Counted from the stretch's first letter, positions 45,642 through 54,500 are shown. The stretch: DNA of 64,000 nucleotides from Insolitispirillum peregrinum (GCF_900156605.1 NZ_FTOA01000004.1:186001-250000), one strand, 5' to 3'. Translations and numbers: made by a program. Notes: generated by a model not told the origin, from the sequence alone.

Positions 45642-46561
45642 ACCCTTACCTCCAGCCCGTCATGGGCCACCTGCCACCCGGCACTTTCCACCGCACAGCG
45701 TGCCGCGCTGCCGGGGGTCCACACCGGGTTGGAATTGTTGATGTGAATGTAGATTTTGCGGGCCACCTGCAAATCGGCAAAGGCCGCCAGCGACCCCTCC
45801 GGCCCGCTCATCGCCATGTGCCCCATGCGGGCGGCGGTCTTGCTGCCCAGACCGTGGGCGATCATTTCGTCGTCGGTATAGGTGGTGCCGTCAAAGAACA
45901 CCAGCTCGGCCCCGCGCAGACGGTCGGCCAGTTCGGGCGGCAGCGACGCACAGCCGGGAATGTAGAAAAAGCTGTTGCCGTCGGCATCGCTGACCTTCAG
46001 GGCAATGGTGTCTTCCGGCACGCTGCCATAGTTGGCGGCGGTCGGGTCTTCCAGCCACAGGGCGATCTTGCCCGGCACACAGAATGCCTCGACCGTCAGC
46101 CCGGCCGGGCGGCCATCGGGCAGACACAGCGTCACCGGCTGGTCCAGCGCCAGCGGACACCGCTGCACGTACTGGGGATTGAGCACATTGAAAATCGAAT
46201 TGGCGTGTAACACCCCCAACACGCGCTGACTGGCGTAAATCGCCAGCGGATGACTTTCGCGCAGGGTCAACAGGCCGGTCACGTGGTCCACGTCGGCATT
46301 GGTCAGCACCGCACCAACCACCGGACTGTGCCGCTTGCCCGCCTGTGGCTGCGGATGCAGCGCCGGGGTGTTGAGGATTTGCTGTCGCAGGTCGGGACTG
46401 GCGTTCAGCAGGAACCAGTGTTCGCCATCGGCACTGACCGCCAGAGACGACTGGGTAAACGAACGGGCGCTGTGAAAGGCGCTCTGACACTGGTCACAGG
46501 CGCAGTTCCACTGCGGAAAGCCACCACCGGCCGCTGCTCCCAGCACGATAACGTGCACCAT
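45638..46561 (-). CDS. pqqB: PQQ biosynthesis protein PqqB
   Basis: A 307-residue metallo-beta-lactamase-fold protein. AAAGGGFPQWNCACDQC at the N-terminus is the PqqB signature, including a structural zinc site (CACDQC), and TNADVDHVTGL is the active-site loop. It hydroxylates the tyrosine-derived ring of the precursor. ATG 46561 is chosen on homology and the GGGAG ribosome site. A terminator-like hairpin separates it from pqqA. Confidence 0.94.
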   Translation of the reverse strand: MVHVIVLGAAAGGGFPQWNCACDQCQSAFHSARSFTQSSLAVSADGEHWFLLNASPDLRQQILNTPALHPQPQAGKRHSPVVGAVLTNADVDHVTGLLTLRESHPLAIYASQRVLGVLHANSIFNVLNPQYVQRCPLALDQPVTLCLPDGRPAGLTVEAFCVPGKIALWLEDPTAANYGSVPEDTIALKVSDADGNSFFYIPGCASLPPELADRLRGAELVFFDGTTYTDDEMIAHGLGSKTAARMGHMAMSGPEGSLAAFADLQVARKIYIHINNSNPVWTPGSAARCAVESAGWQVAHDGLEVRV

Positions 46562-46637
46562 CGCTCCCTCTCCTGTCGGAGTGCGGGCGAATGAACCCAT
46601 TCGCAACAACACTTGTGGGACTGTGATCAACAGGCAG

Positions 46638-46680
46638 AAAAAAAGACGCCCCCGGTCGGGGACAACGCACGGGAGCGCCC
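46638..46680 (-). terminator. Attenuator-like terminator between pqqA and pqqB
   Basis: On the minus strand GGCGCTCCCG pairs with CGGGGGCGTC (10 pairs, two G-U) and is followed by a run of seven T. It lies 30 bases after pqqA and 77 before pqqB. Partial termination here would make pqqA mRNA exceed pqqBCDE mRNA, as seen in other pqq operons. Confidence 0.75.
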
Positions 46681-46709
46681 CTTTTTCGCAGGAATGGTCG
46701 GCTGGCGTA

Positions 46710-46790
46710 TCAGGCGGTTGCGCACATATAGCCGTTGATTTCCATTCCCACCGAGATCTCGACAACACGCGGGGTCTTCCAGGTACGCAT
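46710..46790 (-). CDS. pqqA: PQQ precursor peptide PqqA
   Basis: A 26-residue peptide, MRTWKTPRVVEISVGMEING then YMCATA. The conserved Glu17 and Tyr21 (E-x3-Y) are the residues joined to form PQQ; the N-terminal half is the leader recognised by PqqD. GGAGGACTCT precedes the ATG. It is the first gene of pqqABCDE and far too short for automatic gene finders, but the motif is unmistakable. Confidence 0.96.
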   Translation of the reverse strand: MRTWKTPRVVEISVGMEINGYMCATA

Positions 46791-46877
46791 AGAGTCCTCC
46801 TTGCTGATGCCCAGCCCTGTTTTGGCGGCTGGCTCTGTGTTCACCCTCAAAGGCTAACAAGCCTGCGCGCCCTGTGC

Positions 46878-47846
46878 CTATTCGACCTTGGTAGCAGATG
46901 GCTGTAACTGCCCCCGCAACAGCGCCGGATAGAGGTGCACCACCGACCGTTCAAACTCGGCCCGCGTCAGGCTGAGAGCGGCAAACCGCTCGGGGATCGG
47001 CAGACGAAACACCTCGGCCTCGGACAATCCCTGCCGGGCCGCCTGCCGCAGCGTTCCATCCAGCCAGCGCAGCCAGTCGGCGGTCTGGTGCAACGGCCCG
47101 GCATCCTGCGCCACCGGCCCGTGCCCCGGCACCACCACCTTGAACTTCAGCGCCTCCAGCGCCTCCAGCGCCGCCAGCCAGGGGGCGATGTCGGCGTGGG
47201 GGGTGGTCGGCGTGCGGTCGTGGAACACCAGATCGGCGGCATACAACACGCCGGTGGTTTCATCGAACAGCGCCACATCGCTGTCACTGTGCCCGGCCAG
47301 CGTCAGATAGTGCAGACGATGACCGCCAACCACCGCCGTATGGGCCTGCAATACCGTCTTTGGCACCACCGGTTCGGTATCGAGCATCCAGTTGCCGAGC
47401 AGGCGATACATGTTGGTGGTGAAGTCTTCCCCGGCAGCCGAAATCCCGGCGATGGTCTCGGCGGTGGCGGTCAGCGTCTCGGGGGCAAAGGCCTGATTGC
47501 CGAGGAAATGGTCGGGGTGCAGGTGGCTGTTGATCACCTGCACAATCGGCTTGCCGCCGCTGGTGCGGTCGATCAGGGCATGGAACTGTTCGCCAAACAG
47601 CCGCGACGGGCCGGTGTCGAGGACGATCACTCCCTCATCGGTGACGATAAAGGCGCTGTTGACCATCAGACCACCATTGTTGCGGCTGAAGTCTTCGGTA
47701 GAGCCTTCGACCACATAGGAGCCATCGGCAATCTGCCGTGCCGTCAGGTGATAGTCGCGGCGGACCGGATCGGGAGGCTCGGCGTGAGCCCTGCCGACCG
47801 TCATCGCCAGCAGTGCCAGCCCCGCCCATGCTGCGCGCCAGTTCAT
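46878..47846 (-). CDS. Quinoprotein relay system zinc metallohydrolase
   Basis: A 322-residue metallo-beta-lactamase-fold protein. Signal peptide at residues 1-22 (AWAGLALLAMTVGRAHA). The zinc motif is HLHPDH (INSHLHPDHFLGN), with further ligands in LAGHSDSD and VPGHGPV. It fits the 'quinoprotein relay system zinc metallohydrolase' family that accompanies PQQ dehydrogenases with a fused SoxYZ-like carrier. The substrate is not established. It starts within 4 bases of the SoxYZ-like gene's end. Confidence 0.85.
   Translation of the reverse strand: MNWRAAWAGLALLAMTVGRAHAEPPDPVRRDYHLTARQIADGSYVVEGSTEDFSRNNGGLMVNSAFIVTDEGVIVLDTGPSRLFGEQFHALIDRTSGGKPIVQVINSHLHPDHFLGNQAFAPETLTATAETIAGISAAGEDFTTNMYRLLGNWMLDTEPVVPKTVLQAHTAVVGGHRLHYLTLAGHSDSDVALFDETTGVLYAADLVFHDRTPTTPHADIAPWLAALEALEALKFKVVVPGHGPVAQDAGPLHQTADWLRWLDGTLRQAARQGLSEAEVFRLPIPERFAALSLTRAEFERSVVHLYPALLRGQLQPSATKVE
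46880..46892. promoter_or_regulatory. Recurrent motif site 1 (upstream of pqqA)
   Basis: ATTCGACCTTGGT, about 90 bases upstream of the pqqA start codon and inside the last codons of the metallohydrolase gene. The same 13 bases occur at 50086, with close relatives at 56295 and 56970. Confidence 0.45.
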
Positions 47847-48670
47847 TGGCCGCCCTCCTGTGGTGACGGTGGCAGACTCGCCGCCACCAGATTGCCGTCA
47901 CTGTCGCCCCCCTCCAGCCGCCAGACGGTTTTCCCCGGCTGGGCCGGGCGCAGGTCGAGGGCGAACAGCGGGTTTTCCGCCACTGGCTCGGCGGGCAACA
48001 GCTCGGCCAGCGGCGTGCCGTCCTGATCGCGCAGCACCAGCCGGGTCAGGTAAAAGGCCGGAATGCCTGGAGCCAGTCCGGTGTCCATCGGATGGATCAG
48101 CGACACCTGTAACCGTTCGCTGCCATCGGCGCGCGGCCAGCGGTGATAGGTCGCCTCGTTGAGATGGCTTTCCCATGCCCGGCTGCGTTGTCCGGCGCTG
48201 GGGGTGGTACAACCGCCACCCGCCGCATCGGCCCACTGGCCGCCGACATGCCACACCCCATCCGCCGTGCGGGCGGCGGCCCGGATCGGGGTGGCCTCCT
48301 GCACCTTGAACGACAGGCCAATGCGCGGGCGGGCCGACAGCGGGCGATAGGTCAGGATGCGCGGAATCGGGTTGTGGTCGGCAAACACCACGATTTCGCT
48401 GACCGGCCCGACGCTGTCATCGACCTCGACCTCAATCGGTACCTGCATGGTGTTTTCCACCCGCGCCGCCGTGATCACCCGCACCGCCGGGTCAAACACC
48501 ACCGGCTGCCCGGCCAGCACTTCCTGATGCACGCTGTCCCACATCACCGAGGCCAGCGGGTCGGCCTGCCCGGCATGGGCGCTTGCCACTCCCCAGACCA
48601 CCGAAACAGCCACAGCCCATCCCGGCAAGGACCGGGACAGGCTGTTACAGCAGACGTTCTTTTCCCCCAT
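47843..48670 (-). CDS. Quinoprotein dehydrogenase-associated SoxYZ-like carrier protein
   Basis: A 275-residue fusion. After a signal peptide (residues about 10-34), residues about 40-155 resemble SoxY and end in the carrier-type GGGC (AAGGGCTT, Cys near residue 154); residues about 160-260 resemble SoxZ (HPMDTGL block). It is one polypeptide where the Sox system uses two. It should carry a covalent intermediate on the cysteine, possibly turned over by the adjacent metallohydrolase. Family role is known only by association with PQQ dehydrogenases. Confidence 0.85.
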   Translation of the reverse strand: MGEKNVCCNSLSRSLPGWAVAVSVVWGVASAHAGQADPLASVMWDSVHQEVLAGQPVVFDPAVRVITAARVENTMQVPIEVEVDDSVGPVSEIVVFADHNPIPRILTYRPLSARPRIGLSFKVQEATPIRAAARTADGVWHVGGQWADAAGGGCTTPSAGQRSRAWESHLNEATYHRWPRADGSERLQVSLIHPMDTGLAPGIPAFYLTRLVLRDQDGTPLAELLPAEPVAENPLFALDLRPAQPGKTVWRLEGGDSDGNLVAASLPPSPQEGGQ

Positions 48671-48691
48671 GGCTGCTCTCCCGAGTTCTGA

Positions 48692-49537
48692 TTACTCGTT
48701 CACCTTTTGATAGGTCAGACCGTGCTTTTGAAAAATCGCCGTCATGGTGCCATCGGCCACCATCGCCGCCACCACATCGCCAACGGCATAGGCCAGATCA
48801 CGGGAATCAACCTTCACCGCCATCCCCAACGGCCACGACTGCATCGACAGTCCCGGGGTGCCGGGGATGCTGAGCACCATTTTTTGCCGCTGCTCCGGCG
48901 TCAGGTGGCGCAGGGCGTCTTCGATCTGCGAGCGCGGCCCCATCAGGGCGGTAACGTCGCCGCTGCCGATGGCACGGGCGGCGTCGGCATAGGTCAGATA
49001 GCGGTGGGTGCTGTCGCGCATCGAACCGCCAAAGGCCCCGGACAGGTACAGGTCAGACAGGCTGTCCAGCTCGACCCCCACCCGCTCCTCGCTCAGTTCG
49101 ACCACGCTCAGGGTGGGCCGGGCGCGGGCAACGGCAAGGGTTTCCTGATAATAGGGCGAAAACAGCACCGCCATGTCGTTGCGTGCCCCCAGATTCAGGT
49201 CATAGGGGATGTGCATCATCACGTCGGCCACCACCCCGCCGGTCACCGGCCCCCGCCACACGCCGTTGCGTAAATCATCATCGACGTCTTCGTCGGCGGT
49301 GATTTCAAGGATACTGGGGGTCAGCGTCATGCGGTGGGCGATTTCACGCCCGATATCGACATCCACCCCCACCACCTGACCCTTTTCCACGCTGGAAAAC
49401 GGCGGGAAGTCACGATAAACGCCAATGGTCAACGTACCGCGCTCGCGCACCGTATCCAGCGGAGCCGCCTGCGCGGCCCCGGCCAGAGCAACACCGAAGC
49501 AGAGGACAGCGCCCGTCAGGACGCGCTTAATCCACAT
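48692..49537 (-). CDS. XoxJ/MxaJ-like periplasmic binding protein of the quinoprotein dehydrogenase
   Basis: A 281-residue solute-binding-fold protein with signal peptide (residues 1-24, ending AQAA). RGTLTIGVYRDFPPFSS and VGVDVDIGREIA are type-3 binding-protein blocks. In methylotrophs XoxJ activates or assembles the XoxF dehydrogenase. No transporter genes accompany it in this direction. Its start overlaps the cytochrome c550 stop by 11 bases, so it belongs to that operon. Confidence 0.85.
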   Translation of the reverse strand: MWIKRVLTGAVLCFGVALAGAAQAAPLDTVRERGTLTIGVYRDFPPFSSVEKGQVVGVDVDIGREIAHRMTLTPSILEITADEDVDDDLRNGVWRGPVTGGVVADVMMHIPYDLNLGARNDMAVLFSPYYQETLAVARARPTLSVVELSEERVGVELDSLSDLYLSGAFGGSMRDSTHRYLTYADAARAIGSGDVTALMGPRSQIEDALRHLTPEQRQKMVLSIPGTPGLSMQSWPLGMAVKVDSRDLAYAVGDVVAAMVADGTMTAIFQKHGLTYQKVNE

Positions 49538-49985
49538 GCTTGGACTCGATGTAGGTGCGGATCGACCACAGGGCTTCGCGCGGCAACACGCCATCGAACA
49601 CCGGCATGTAGGTGATGCCGTTGCGCACCGCTCCCGACTGCATGCGCATGATGAACCAGCTATCGCCTTCATCGCCAAGGTCCAGCTTGCGCAGGTCAGG
49701 GGCAATACCACCCGAGATCACTTCCAGACCGTGGCAGCGGGCGCAGTTCTGGTTATAGCCCGAGGCCCCGACTTCCAGCGCCCGCTTGTTGCCGCGATAG
49801 GGGTTTTCCGACTCCCACTCTTCGCCCAGCTTCGGCAGGCCGGAAATGTCCACCGGCTGCGGCGTCACATCGCCGTGGGCACTGGCCGGAGTGTTGAACA
49901 GCGACGCGGCCCCAAGGGCGAGCACCCCGGCCACAGCCGACAGGGACAACAGGCGGCGCAAAGGCGCGGTGAGGGTATGAGTCAT
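49527..49985 (-). CDS. Quinoprotein-associated cytochrome c550
   Basis: A 152-residue periplasmic cytochrome. Signal peptide at residues 1-36 (ending ASA). One heme site CARCH near residue 81; the Met in NGITYMPVFDG is the likely sixth ligand. It resembles PedF/ExaB-type c550 proteins that take electrons from PQQ alcohol dehydrogenases and pass them to the oxidase. It is the first gene of the minus-strand operon (c550, XoxJ-like, SoxYZ-like, metallohydrolase) and divergent from the PQQ-associated ABC set. Confidence 0.88.
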   Translation of the reverse strand: MTHTLTAPLRRLLSLSAVAGVLALGAASLFNTPASAHGDVTPQPVDISGLPKLGEEWESENPYRGNKRALEVGASGYNQNCARCHGLEVISGGIAPDLRKLDLGDEGDSWFIMRMQSGAVRNGITYMPVFDGVLPREALWSIRTYIESKHVD

Positions 49986-50085
49986 CGCAGTACGTTCCCA
50001 TCCACAGAATGTTCGGAGATATGGCCGGTTCGTTTGCTGGCGGCCTGTTCTGTCTCTGTTGTGAGCAAAGGCAGCATCGCCTTCC

Positions 50086-50098
50086 ATTCGACCTTGGT
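50086..50098. promoter_or_regulatory. Recurrent motif site 2 (c550 / ABC divergent promoter)
   Basis: ATTCGACCTTGGT, identical to site 1; here it is part of a dyad CGACCTTGGTCG. It lies 100 bases from the c550 start and 89 from the start of the divergent binding-protein gene. Confidence 0.5.
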
Positions 50099-50186
50099 CG
50101 CATGGAGGGGAATCCGGGGGGCTTTTACCATTCCCCCACAAGCGACCCCTCAGAGGTCGCAGCATGACCGGAGAGAGAGGCGACGG

Positions 50187-51353
50187 ATGAGGGGTCTGTT
50201 TTTATTCCTGTTGCTGGTCTGGAGCCTGAGCACGCCCCCGATGGCGCAGGCGGAAGAGGCGTTGAAAATCGGCTGGCTGGGGCAGGCGGTGGAACAGCCG
50301 CCGCTGCTGGCCAACCTGCCACCACCGCCTGATGACGAAGGGCTGAGCGGTGCCAGGCTGGGGGTCAACGACACCAACACCACCGGCAAGTTCCTCAAGC
50401 TGTCCTATCAGCTGGAGGAGGTCTCCCTGCCGGTCGACGCCGACCCGGCTGACGGCGTGCGCCAACTGGCCGCCCGGGGAGTGTCGCTGGTGGTGACCGG
50501 CCTGACCGGCGAGGCGCTCGACAAGGCCCTTGCCGCCCCCGAAGCGGCAAAGATGACCTTTTTCAACGCCTTTGCCGCCGATGACCGCCTGCGCGGTCCG
50601 GCCTGCCGTCCCAATCTGTTGCACACCCTGCCCAGCCGGTTCATGCTCGCCGACGGGCTGGCGCAAAGCATGATCGTCAAGAAATGGACCCGCTGGCTGC
50701 TGGTCACCGGCCCGACCCCGCAAGACGCCCTGTTTGCCGCCGCCATCAAGCGGTCCGCCCAGCGCTTTGGGGCCAAAATCGTCGAAGAAAAGCGGTGGAC
50801 CGGCGACGCCGACCTGCGCCGGACTGCGCAAACCGAACTGATCGCCTTTACCCGCAGCAAGGACTACGACGTGGTGGTGGTGTCGGACGAGGCGGGGGAC
50901 TTTGGTGATTACCTGCTGTTCAACACCGATTTGCCGCGCCCGGTGGCCGGAACGCAGGGACTGACCCCGATGGCGTGGCACTGGCTGATGGAAACCTGGG
51001 GATCGGGGCAACTGCAAAACCGCTTTCAGGACCTCGCCCACCGCCCGATGGGCTCGCGCGACTGGGCCGCCTGGGTGGCGGTGCGGGCAGTTGGGGAAGC
51101 CAGCGTGCGCAAAAAGACCCTCGATCCGGCAATAATTGCTACCACCCTGCACGAGCCTGATTTCACCGTCGCCGGATTCAAGGGCGTGCCGCTCAGCTTC
51201 CGCCCGTGGAACGGCCAGTTGCGCCAGCCCATTCTGGTCGGCTGGGCGCGGGCACTGGTGACCGTTTCGCCGCAGGACGGCTTTTTACACCCGACCAACG
51301 AGCTGGACACCCTCGGGCTGGACCGCCCGGAAAGCACTTGTCCGCAAAAATAA
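50187..51353 (+). CDS. PQQ-associated ABC transporter substrate-binding protein
   Basis: A 388-residue exported protein with signal peptide (residues 1-22, ending MAQA). The fold is a branched-chain-amino-acid-type periplasmic binding protein (VNDTNTTGKFLKLSYQLEE, then LVTGPTPQD). It matches the family 'ABC substrate-binding protein, PQQ-dependent alcohol dehydrogenase system'. Despite the name, the ABC pair downstream is of the ABC-2 exporter type, so its ligand and role are open. ATG 50187 is chosen by the signal peptide. Confidence 0.85.
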   Translation: MRGLFLFLLLVWSLSTPPMAQAEEALKIGWLGQAVEQPPLLANLPPPPDDEGLSGARLGVNDTNTTGKFLKLSYQLEEVSLPVDADPADGVRQLAARGVSLVVTGLTGEALDKALAAPEAAKMTFFNAFAADDRLRGPACRPNLLHTLPSRFMLADGLAQSMIVKKWTRWLLVTGPTPQDALFAAAIKRSAQRFGAKIVEEKRWTGDADLRRTAQTELIAFTRSKDYDVVVVSDEAGDFGDYLLFNTDLPRPVAGTQGLTPMAWHWLMETWGSGQLQNRFQDLAHRPMGSRDWAAWVAVRAVGEASVRKKTLDPAIIATTLHEPDFTVAGFKGVPLSFRPWNGQLRQPILVGWARALVTVSPQDGFLHPTNELDTLGLDRPESTCPQK

Positions 51354-51386
51354 GCCACAAAAAACCATCAGGGAGACCCCACCACC

Positions 51387-52361
51387 ATGACATCCTTCCG
51401 CACCGCGTTGTTGTGTGCCGTCAGCCTGCCGTACCTGCTGATTGCCCCCGCCGAGGCCTATACCGTCTATGTGTCGAACGAAAAGGACAACACCCTGTCG
51501 GTGATCGACGGCACCACGCTGGAGGTCACCCAGACCATCAAGGTCGGTCGCCGTCCGCGTGGGATCACCCTGTCGGCCAAACACGACAAGCTGTACATCT
51601 GCGCCTCGGACAGTGACACCGTGCAGGTGCTGGATATCGCCACCGGCAAGATTCTCTACAACCTGCCCTCTGGCGATGACCCGGAACAGTTCGCCCTGTC
51701 GCCCGATGACCGCCACCTGTACATCTCGAACGAAGACAACGCCGCCGTCACCGTGGTCGATACCGAAACCCGCAAGGTAACGGCGCAGTATGATGTCGGC
51801 GTTGAACCCGAAGGCATGGCGGTCAGCCCCGACGGCAAATGGGCGGTCAACACCTCGGAAACCACCAACATGGTGCACTGGATCGACACCGCCAAAGGGG
51901 CGGTGGTTGACAACACGCTGGTCGGCCAGCGTCCGCGCCATGCCGAGTTTACCCATGACGGGAAACAGTTGTGGGTGTCGTCGGAACTGGGCGGCACGGT
52001 GACGGTGCTGGATGTCGCCACCCGCCAGCCGGTCAAGACGTTGACCTTCAGCATCAAGGGAGTGAAGAAAGACCAGATTCAGCCGGTCGGCATCCGCTTT
52101 ACGCCCGACAATGTGCTGGCCTTCATCGCCCTCGGCCCGGCCAACCATGTGGCGGTGGTCGATGCCCACACCTACGAGGTCAAAACCATGCTGCTGGTCG
52201 GGCGGCGGGTATGGCACATGGACATCAGCCCCGATGGCAAGCGCCTGTTCACCAGCAATGGCGTTTCCGGTGACGTGTCGGTGGTCAATCTGGAGGACAT
52301 GACGGTGGTGAAGTCGGTGAAGGTTGGCCGCTATCCGTGGGGGGTGGCGATTGTCCCCTGA
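51387..52361 (+). CDS. PQQ-associated YVTN-type beta-propeller protein
   Basis: A 324-residue periplasmic protein with signal peptide (residues 1-24, ending AEA). Seven propeller blades carry the YVTN-like repeats (YVSNEKDNTLSVIDGTTLE, then KLYICASDSDTVQVLDIAT). It fits the 'PQQ-dependent catabolism-associated beta-propeller' family. The function is unknown; a periplasmic scaffold or PQQ/alcohol handling role has been suggested only by context. GGGAG precedes ATG 51387. Confidence 0.88.
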   Translation: MTSFRTALLCAVSLPYLLIAPAEAYTVYVSNEKDNTLSVIDGTTLEVTQTIKVGRRPRGITLSAKHDKLYICASDSDTVQVLDIATGKILYNLPSGDDPEQFALSPDDRHLYISNEDNAAVTVVDTETRKVTAQYDVGVEPEGMAVSPDGKWAVNTSETTNMVHWIDTAKGAVVDNTLVGQRPRHAEFTHDGKQLWVSSELGGTVTVLDVATRQPVKTLTFSIKGVKKDQIQPVGIRFTPDNVLAFIALGPANHVAVVDAHTYEVKTMLLVGRRVWHMDISPDGKRLFTSNGVSGDVSVVNLEDMTVVKSVKVGRYPWGVAIVP

Positions 52362-53124
52362 TGGCAGCAACGATTCTGCCCCGCTGGCGGTGACCGGGCT
52401 GTCCTTTCGCTATGGCGAGCGGGTGGCGCTGGATGAGGTCAGCCTGAGCGCCGAGGCCGGACGGTTCACCGCCCTGCTGGGGCCAAACGGGGCGGGCAAA
52501 AGCACCCTGTTTTCCCTGCTCACCCGCCTGCTGATCAGCCGACAGGGGCAGATTCGCATTGCCGGGCACGATCTGGAACGGCAACCGCGCGCGGCCCTTG
52601 CCGCGCTGGGGGTGGTGTTTCAGGATGCCACCCTTGATCTTGATCTGACGGTGGCGCAGAACCTGCGCTACTTCTCGCGCCTGCACGGTCTGCCGCCCCG
52701 GCAGGCCGAGCAGCGGGCCGAAGAAGAACTGACCCGCCTCGGCCTGTGGGAACGGCGCAACGAAAAGGTTCGCGCCCTGAATGGCGGCCATCGGCGGCGG
52801 GTGGAAATCGCCCGCGCCCTGCTGCATCGTCCGGCAGTATTGATTCTCGACGAACCAACCGTCGGCCTTGATCCCCCCACCCGTCGCCTGCTGGTCGATC
52901 ACATTCACCAACTGTGCGCCACCACCGGCATGGCAGTGCTGTGGGCCACCCATCTGATTGACGAAGTGGACCCAATCAGCGACCGGGTGGTGATCCTGCA
53001 CCGGGGCCGGATTCGCGCCGCAGGTGACGTGCCGGTGGTGCTGGCCGCCGCCCACAGCGACAGCCTGGCCGACGCCTTTCGCCACTTCACCCCCGAGTCC
53101 CCCCCGGCACAGGAGGCGTGCTGA
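52351..53124 (+). CDS. PQQ-associated ABC transporter ATP-binding protein
   Basis: An about 257-residue ATPase. Walker A GPNGAGKST (residue about 38), signature LNGGHRRRVEIARAL (LSGGQ altered to LNGGH) and Walker B VLILDEPTVGLD are present. It matches the ATPase of the PQQ-linked ABC-2 system. No ATG exists near the start in this frame; TTG 52351, overlapping the propeller gene's end, is my choice and GTG 52390 the alternative. The stop overlaps the permease ATG. Confidence 0.82.
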   Translation: MSPDGSNDSAPLAVTGLSFRYGERVALDEVSLSAEAGRFTALLGPNGAGKSTLFSLLTRLLISRQGQIRIAGHDLERQPRAALAALGVVFQDATLDLDLTVAQNLRYFSRLHGLPPRQAEQRAEEELTRLGLWERRNEKVRALNGGHRRRVEIARALLHRPAVLILDEPTVGLDPPTRRLLVDHIHQLCATTGMAVLWATHLIDEVDPISDRVVILHRGRIRAAGDVPVVLAAAHSDSLADAFRHFTPESPPAQEAC

Positions 53125-53915
53125 TGCCCTGGCTGTTGGCCCTGCGCGGCATCGTTGGCCGTGAAATCCTGCGCTTTCTGCACCAGCGGGAACGGTTTCT
53201 CGGCGCGCTGGTGCGCCCGCTGATCTGGCTGCTGGTGTTTGCCGCTGGCTTCCGCGCCGCGCTGGGGGTGGCGATTGTGCCGCCCTACCAGACCTATATC
53301 CCCTACGAGGTGTACATCGTTCCCGGCCTGCTGGGGATGATCCAGTTGTTCAACGGCATGCAAAGCTCGCTGTCGATGGTCTATGACCGCGAAATGGGCT
53401 CGATGCGGCTGTTGCTGACCAGCCCGTTGCCGCGCTGGTGGTTGCTGGTCTGCAAACTGGTGGCCGGGGTGGCGGTGTCGCTGCTGCAATGCTGGGCCTT
53501 TTTGCTGATCGCCACCCTGTTCGGCATCGAACTGCCGGGGCCGGGCTGGCTGACCGTGCTGCCCGCGCTGATCCTGAACGGCATCATGCTGGGGGCGCTG
53601 GGGCTGGTGCTGTCATCGACCATCCGCCAACTGGAAAACTTTGCCGGGGTGATGAACTTTGTGGTGTTCCCGCTGTTCTTCTGCTCCCCGGCGCTCTATC
53701 CGCTGTACAAGATGCGGGAAAGCTCTGAAACGCTGTACTGGATTTGCGAGATCAACCCGTTCGGCCACGGCGTCGAGCTGATCCGCCATGCGCTTTATGG
53801 GCAGGTGTCATGGCCCGACCTCGGGATGGTGACGGCGGTGGCGCTGGTCCTGCTGGCGCTGGCGGTGCGCGGCTATGATCCGCGCCGGGGACTGATGAAG
53901 CGCAAGGGGGGATAA
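53124..53915 (+). CDS. PQQ-associated ABC-2 type permease
   Basis: A 263-residue membrane protein with six hydrophobic segments. The ABC-2 block is YDREMGSMRLLLTSPLPRWW. It matches the PedC-like permease of PQQ-dependent alcohol catabolism. With the ATPase it should export something across the inner membrane; the substrate is unknown. AGGAGG precedes ATG 53124, which overlaps the ATPase stop. It is convergent with the second ABC set, 3 bases away. Confidence 0.87.
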   Translation: MPWLLALRGIVGREILRFLHQRERFLGALVRPLIWLLVFAAGFRAALGVAIVPPYQTYIPYEVYIVPGLLGMIQLFNGMQSSLSMVYDREMGSMRLLLTSPLPRWWLLVCKLVAGVAVSLLQCWAFLLIATLFGIELPGPGWLTVLPALILNGIMLGALGLVLSSTIRQLENFAGVMNFVVFPLFFCSPALYPLYKMRESSETLYWICEINPFGHGVELIRHALYGQVSWPDLGMVTAVALVLLALAVRGYDPRRGLMKRKGG

Positions 53916-53918
53916 TTT

Positions 53919-54500
53919 TTACAGCGCCACCACCCGATCAACCAGCGCCAGATCATCCGGGCTGTGGGTGGCCATCAGCAGGGTAAACGGGCGGCGCTGG
54001 CGTTCGCTGCGCAGCAACGCCCGCATCGCCTCGGCGGTGGTTTGATCCAGCGAGGCAAAGGCTTCGTCGAGAATCAGCAGGTCGGGCTGCATCACCAGCG
54101 CCCGCGCCAGCGCCGCCCGGCGCTGCATCCCCAGCGACATCTGCGCCGGATAGAGGTCTTCCGCCCCCGCCAGCCCGACCGCCTGCAACATCGCCGCCAC
54201 CGCCTCTGCTCCGCCGGGAGGCTGGCACAACAGCAGCGATTGCCGCGCCGTTCGCCACGGCAACAGGCGGGGTTCCTGAAACACCATTGTGACTCGCACA
54301 GCCTGATCAAGCTGCCGCTGACCATGAAAGTCCCTGTCCAGCCCGGCGACAATGCGCAGCACTGTTGACTTCCCGCGCCCCGACGGTCCGGTCAGCGCCA
54401 CCGCTTCGCCCGCCCGCACACAAAGGGCAAAGCGTTGCAGAATCAGCCGGTCACCGAACTGCTTGCGCTCGATCGTCAGATCAACCCCGCCACCGCACAC
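53919..54500 (-). CDS. NitT/TauT-type ABC transporter ATP-binding protein
   Basis: A 193-residue ATPase, shorter than the usual ~250. Walker A GPSGRGKST, Q-loop VFQEPRLLPWRTA, signature MSLGMQRRAALARAL and Walker B LLILDEAFASLD are present. It is the SsuB/TauB/nitrate type. GTG 54500 is preferred: GGGAGG lies 6 bases upstream, whereas ATG 54527 lies deep in the permease gene. Its 3' end meets the ABC-2 permease gene. Confidence 0.83.
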   Translation of the reverse strand: MCGGGVDLTIERKQFGDRLILQRFALCVRAGEAVALTGPSGRGKSTVLRIVAGLDRDFHGQRQLDQAVRVTMVFQEPRLLPWRTARQSLLLCQPPGGAEAVAAMLQAVGLAGAEDLYPAQMSLGMQRRAALARALVMQPDLLILDEAFASLDQTTAEAMRALLRSERQRRPFTLLMATHSPDDLALVDRVVAL

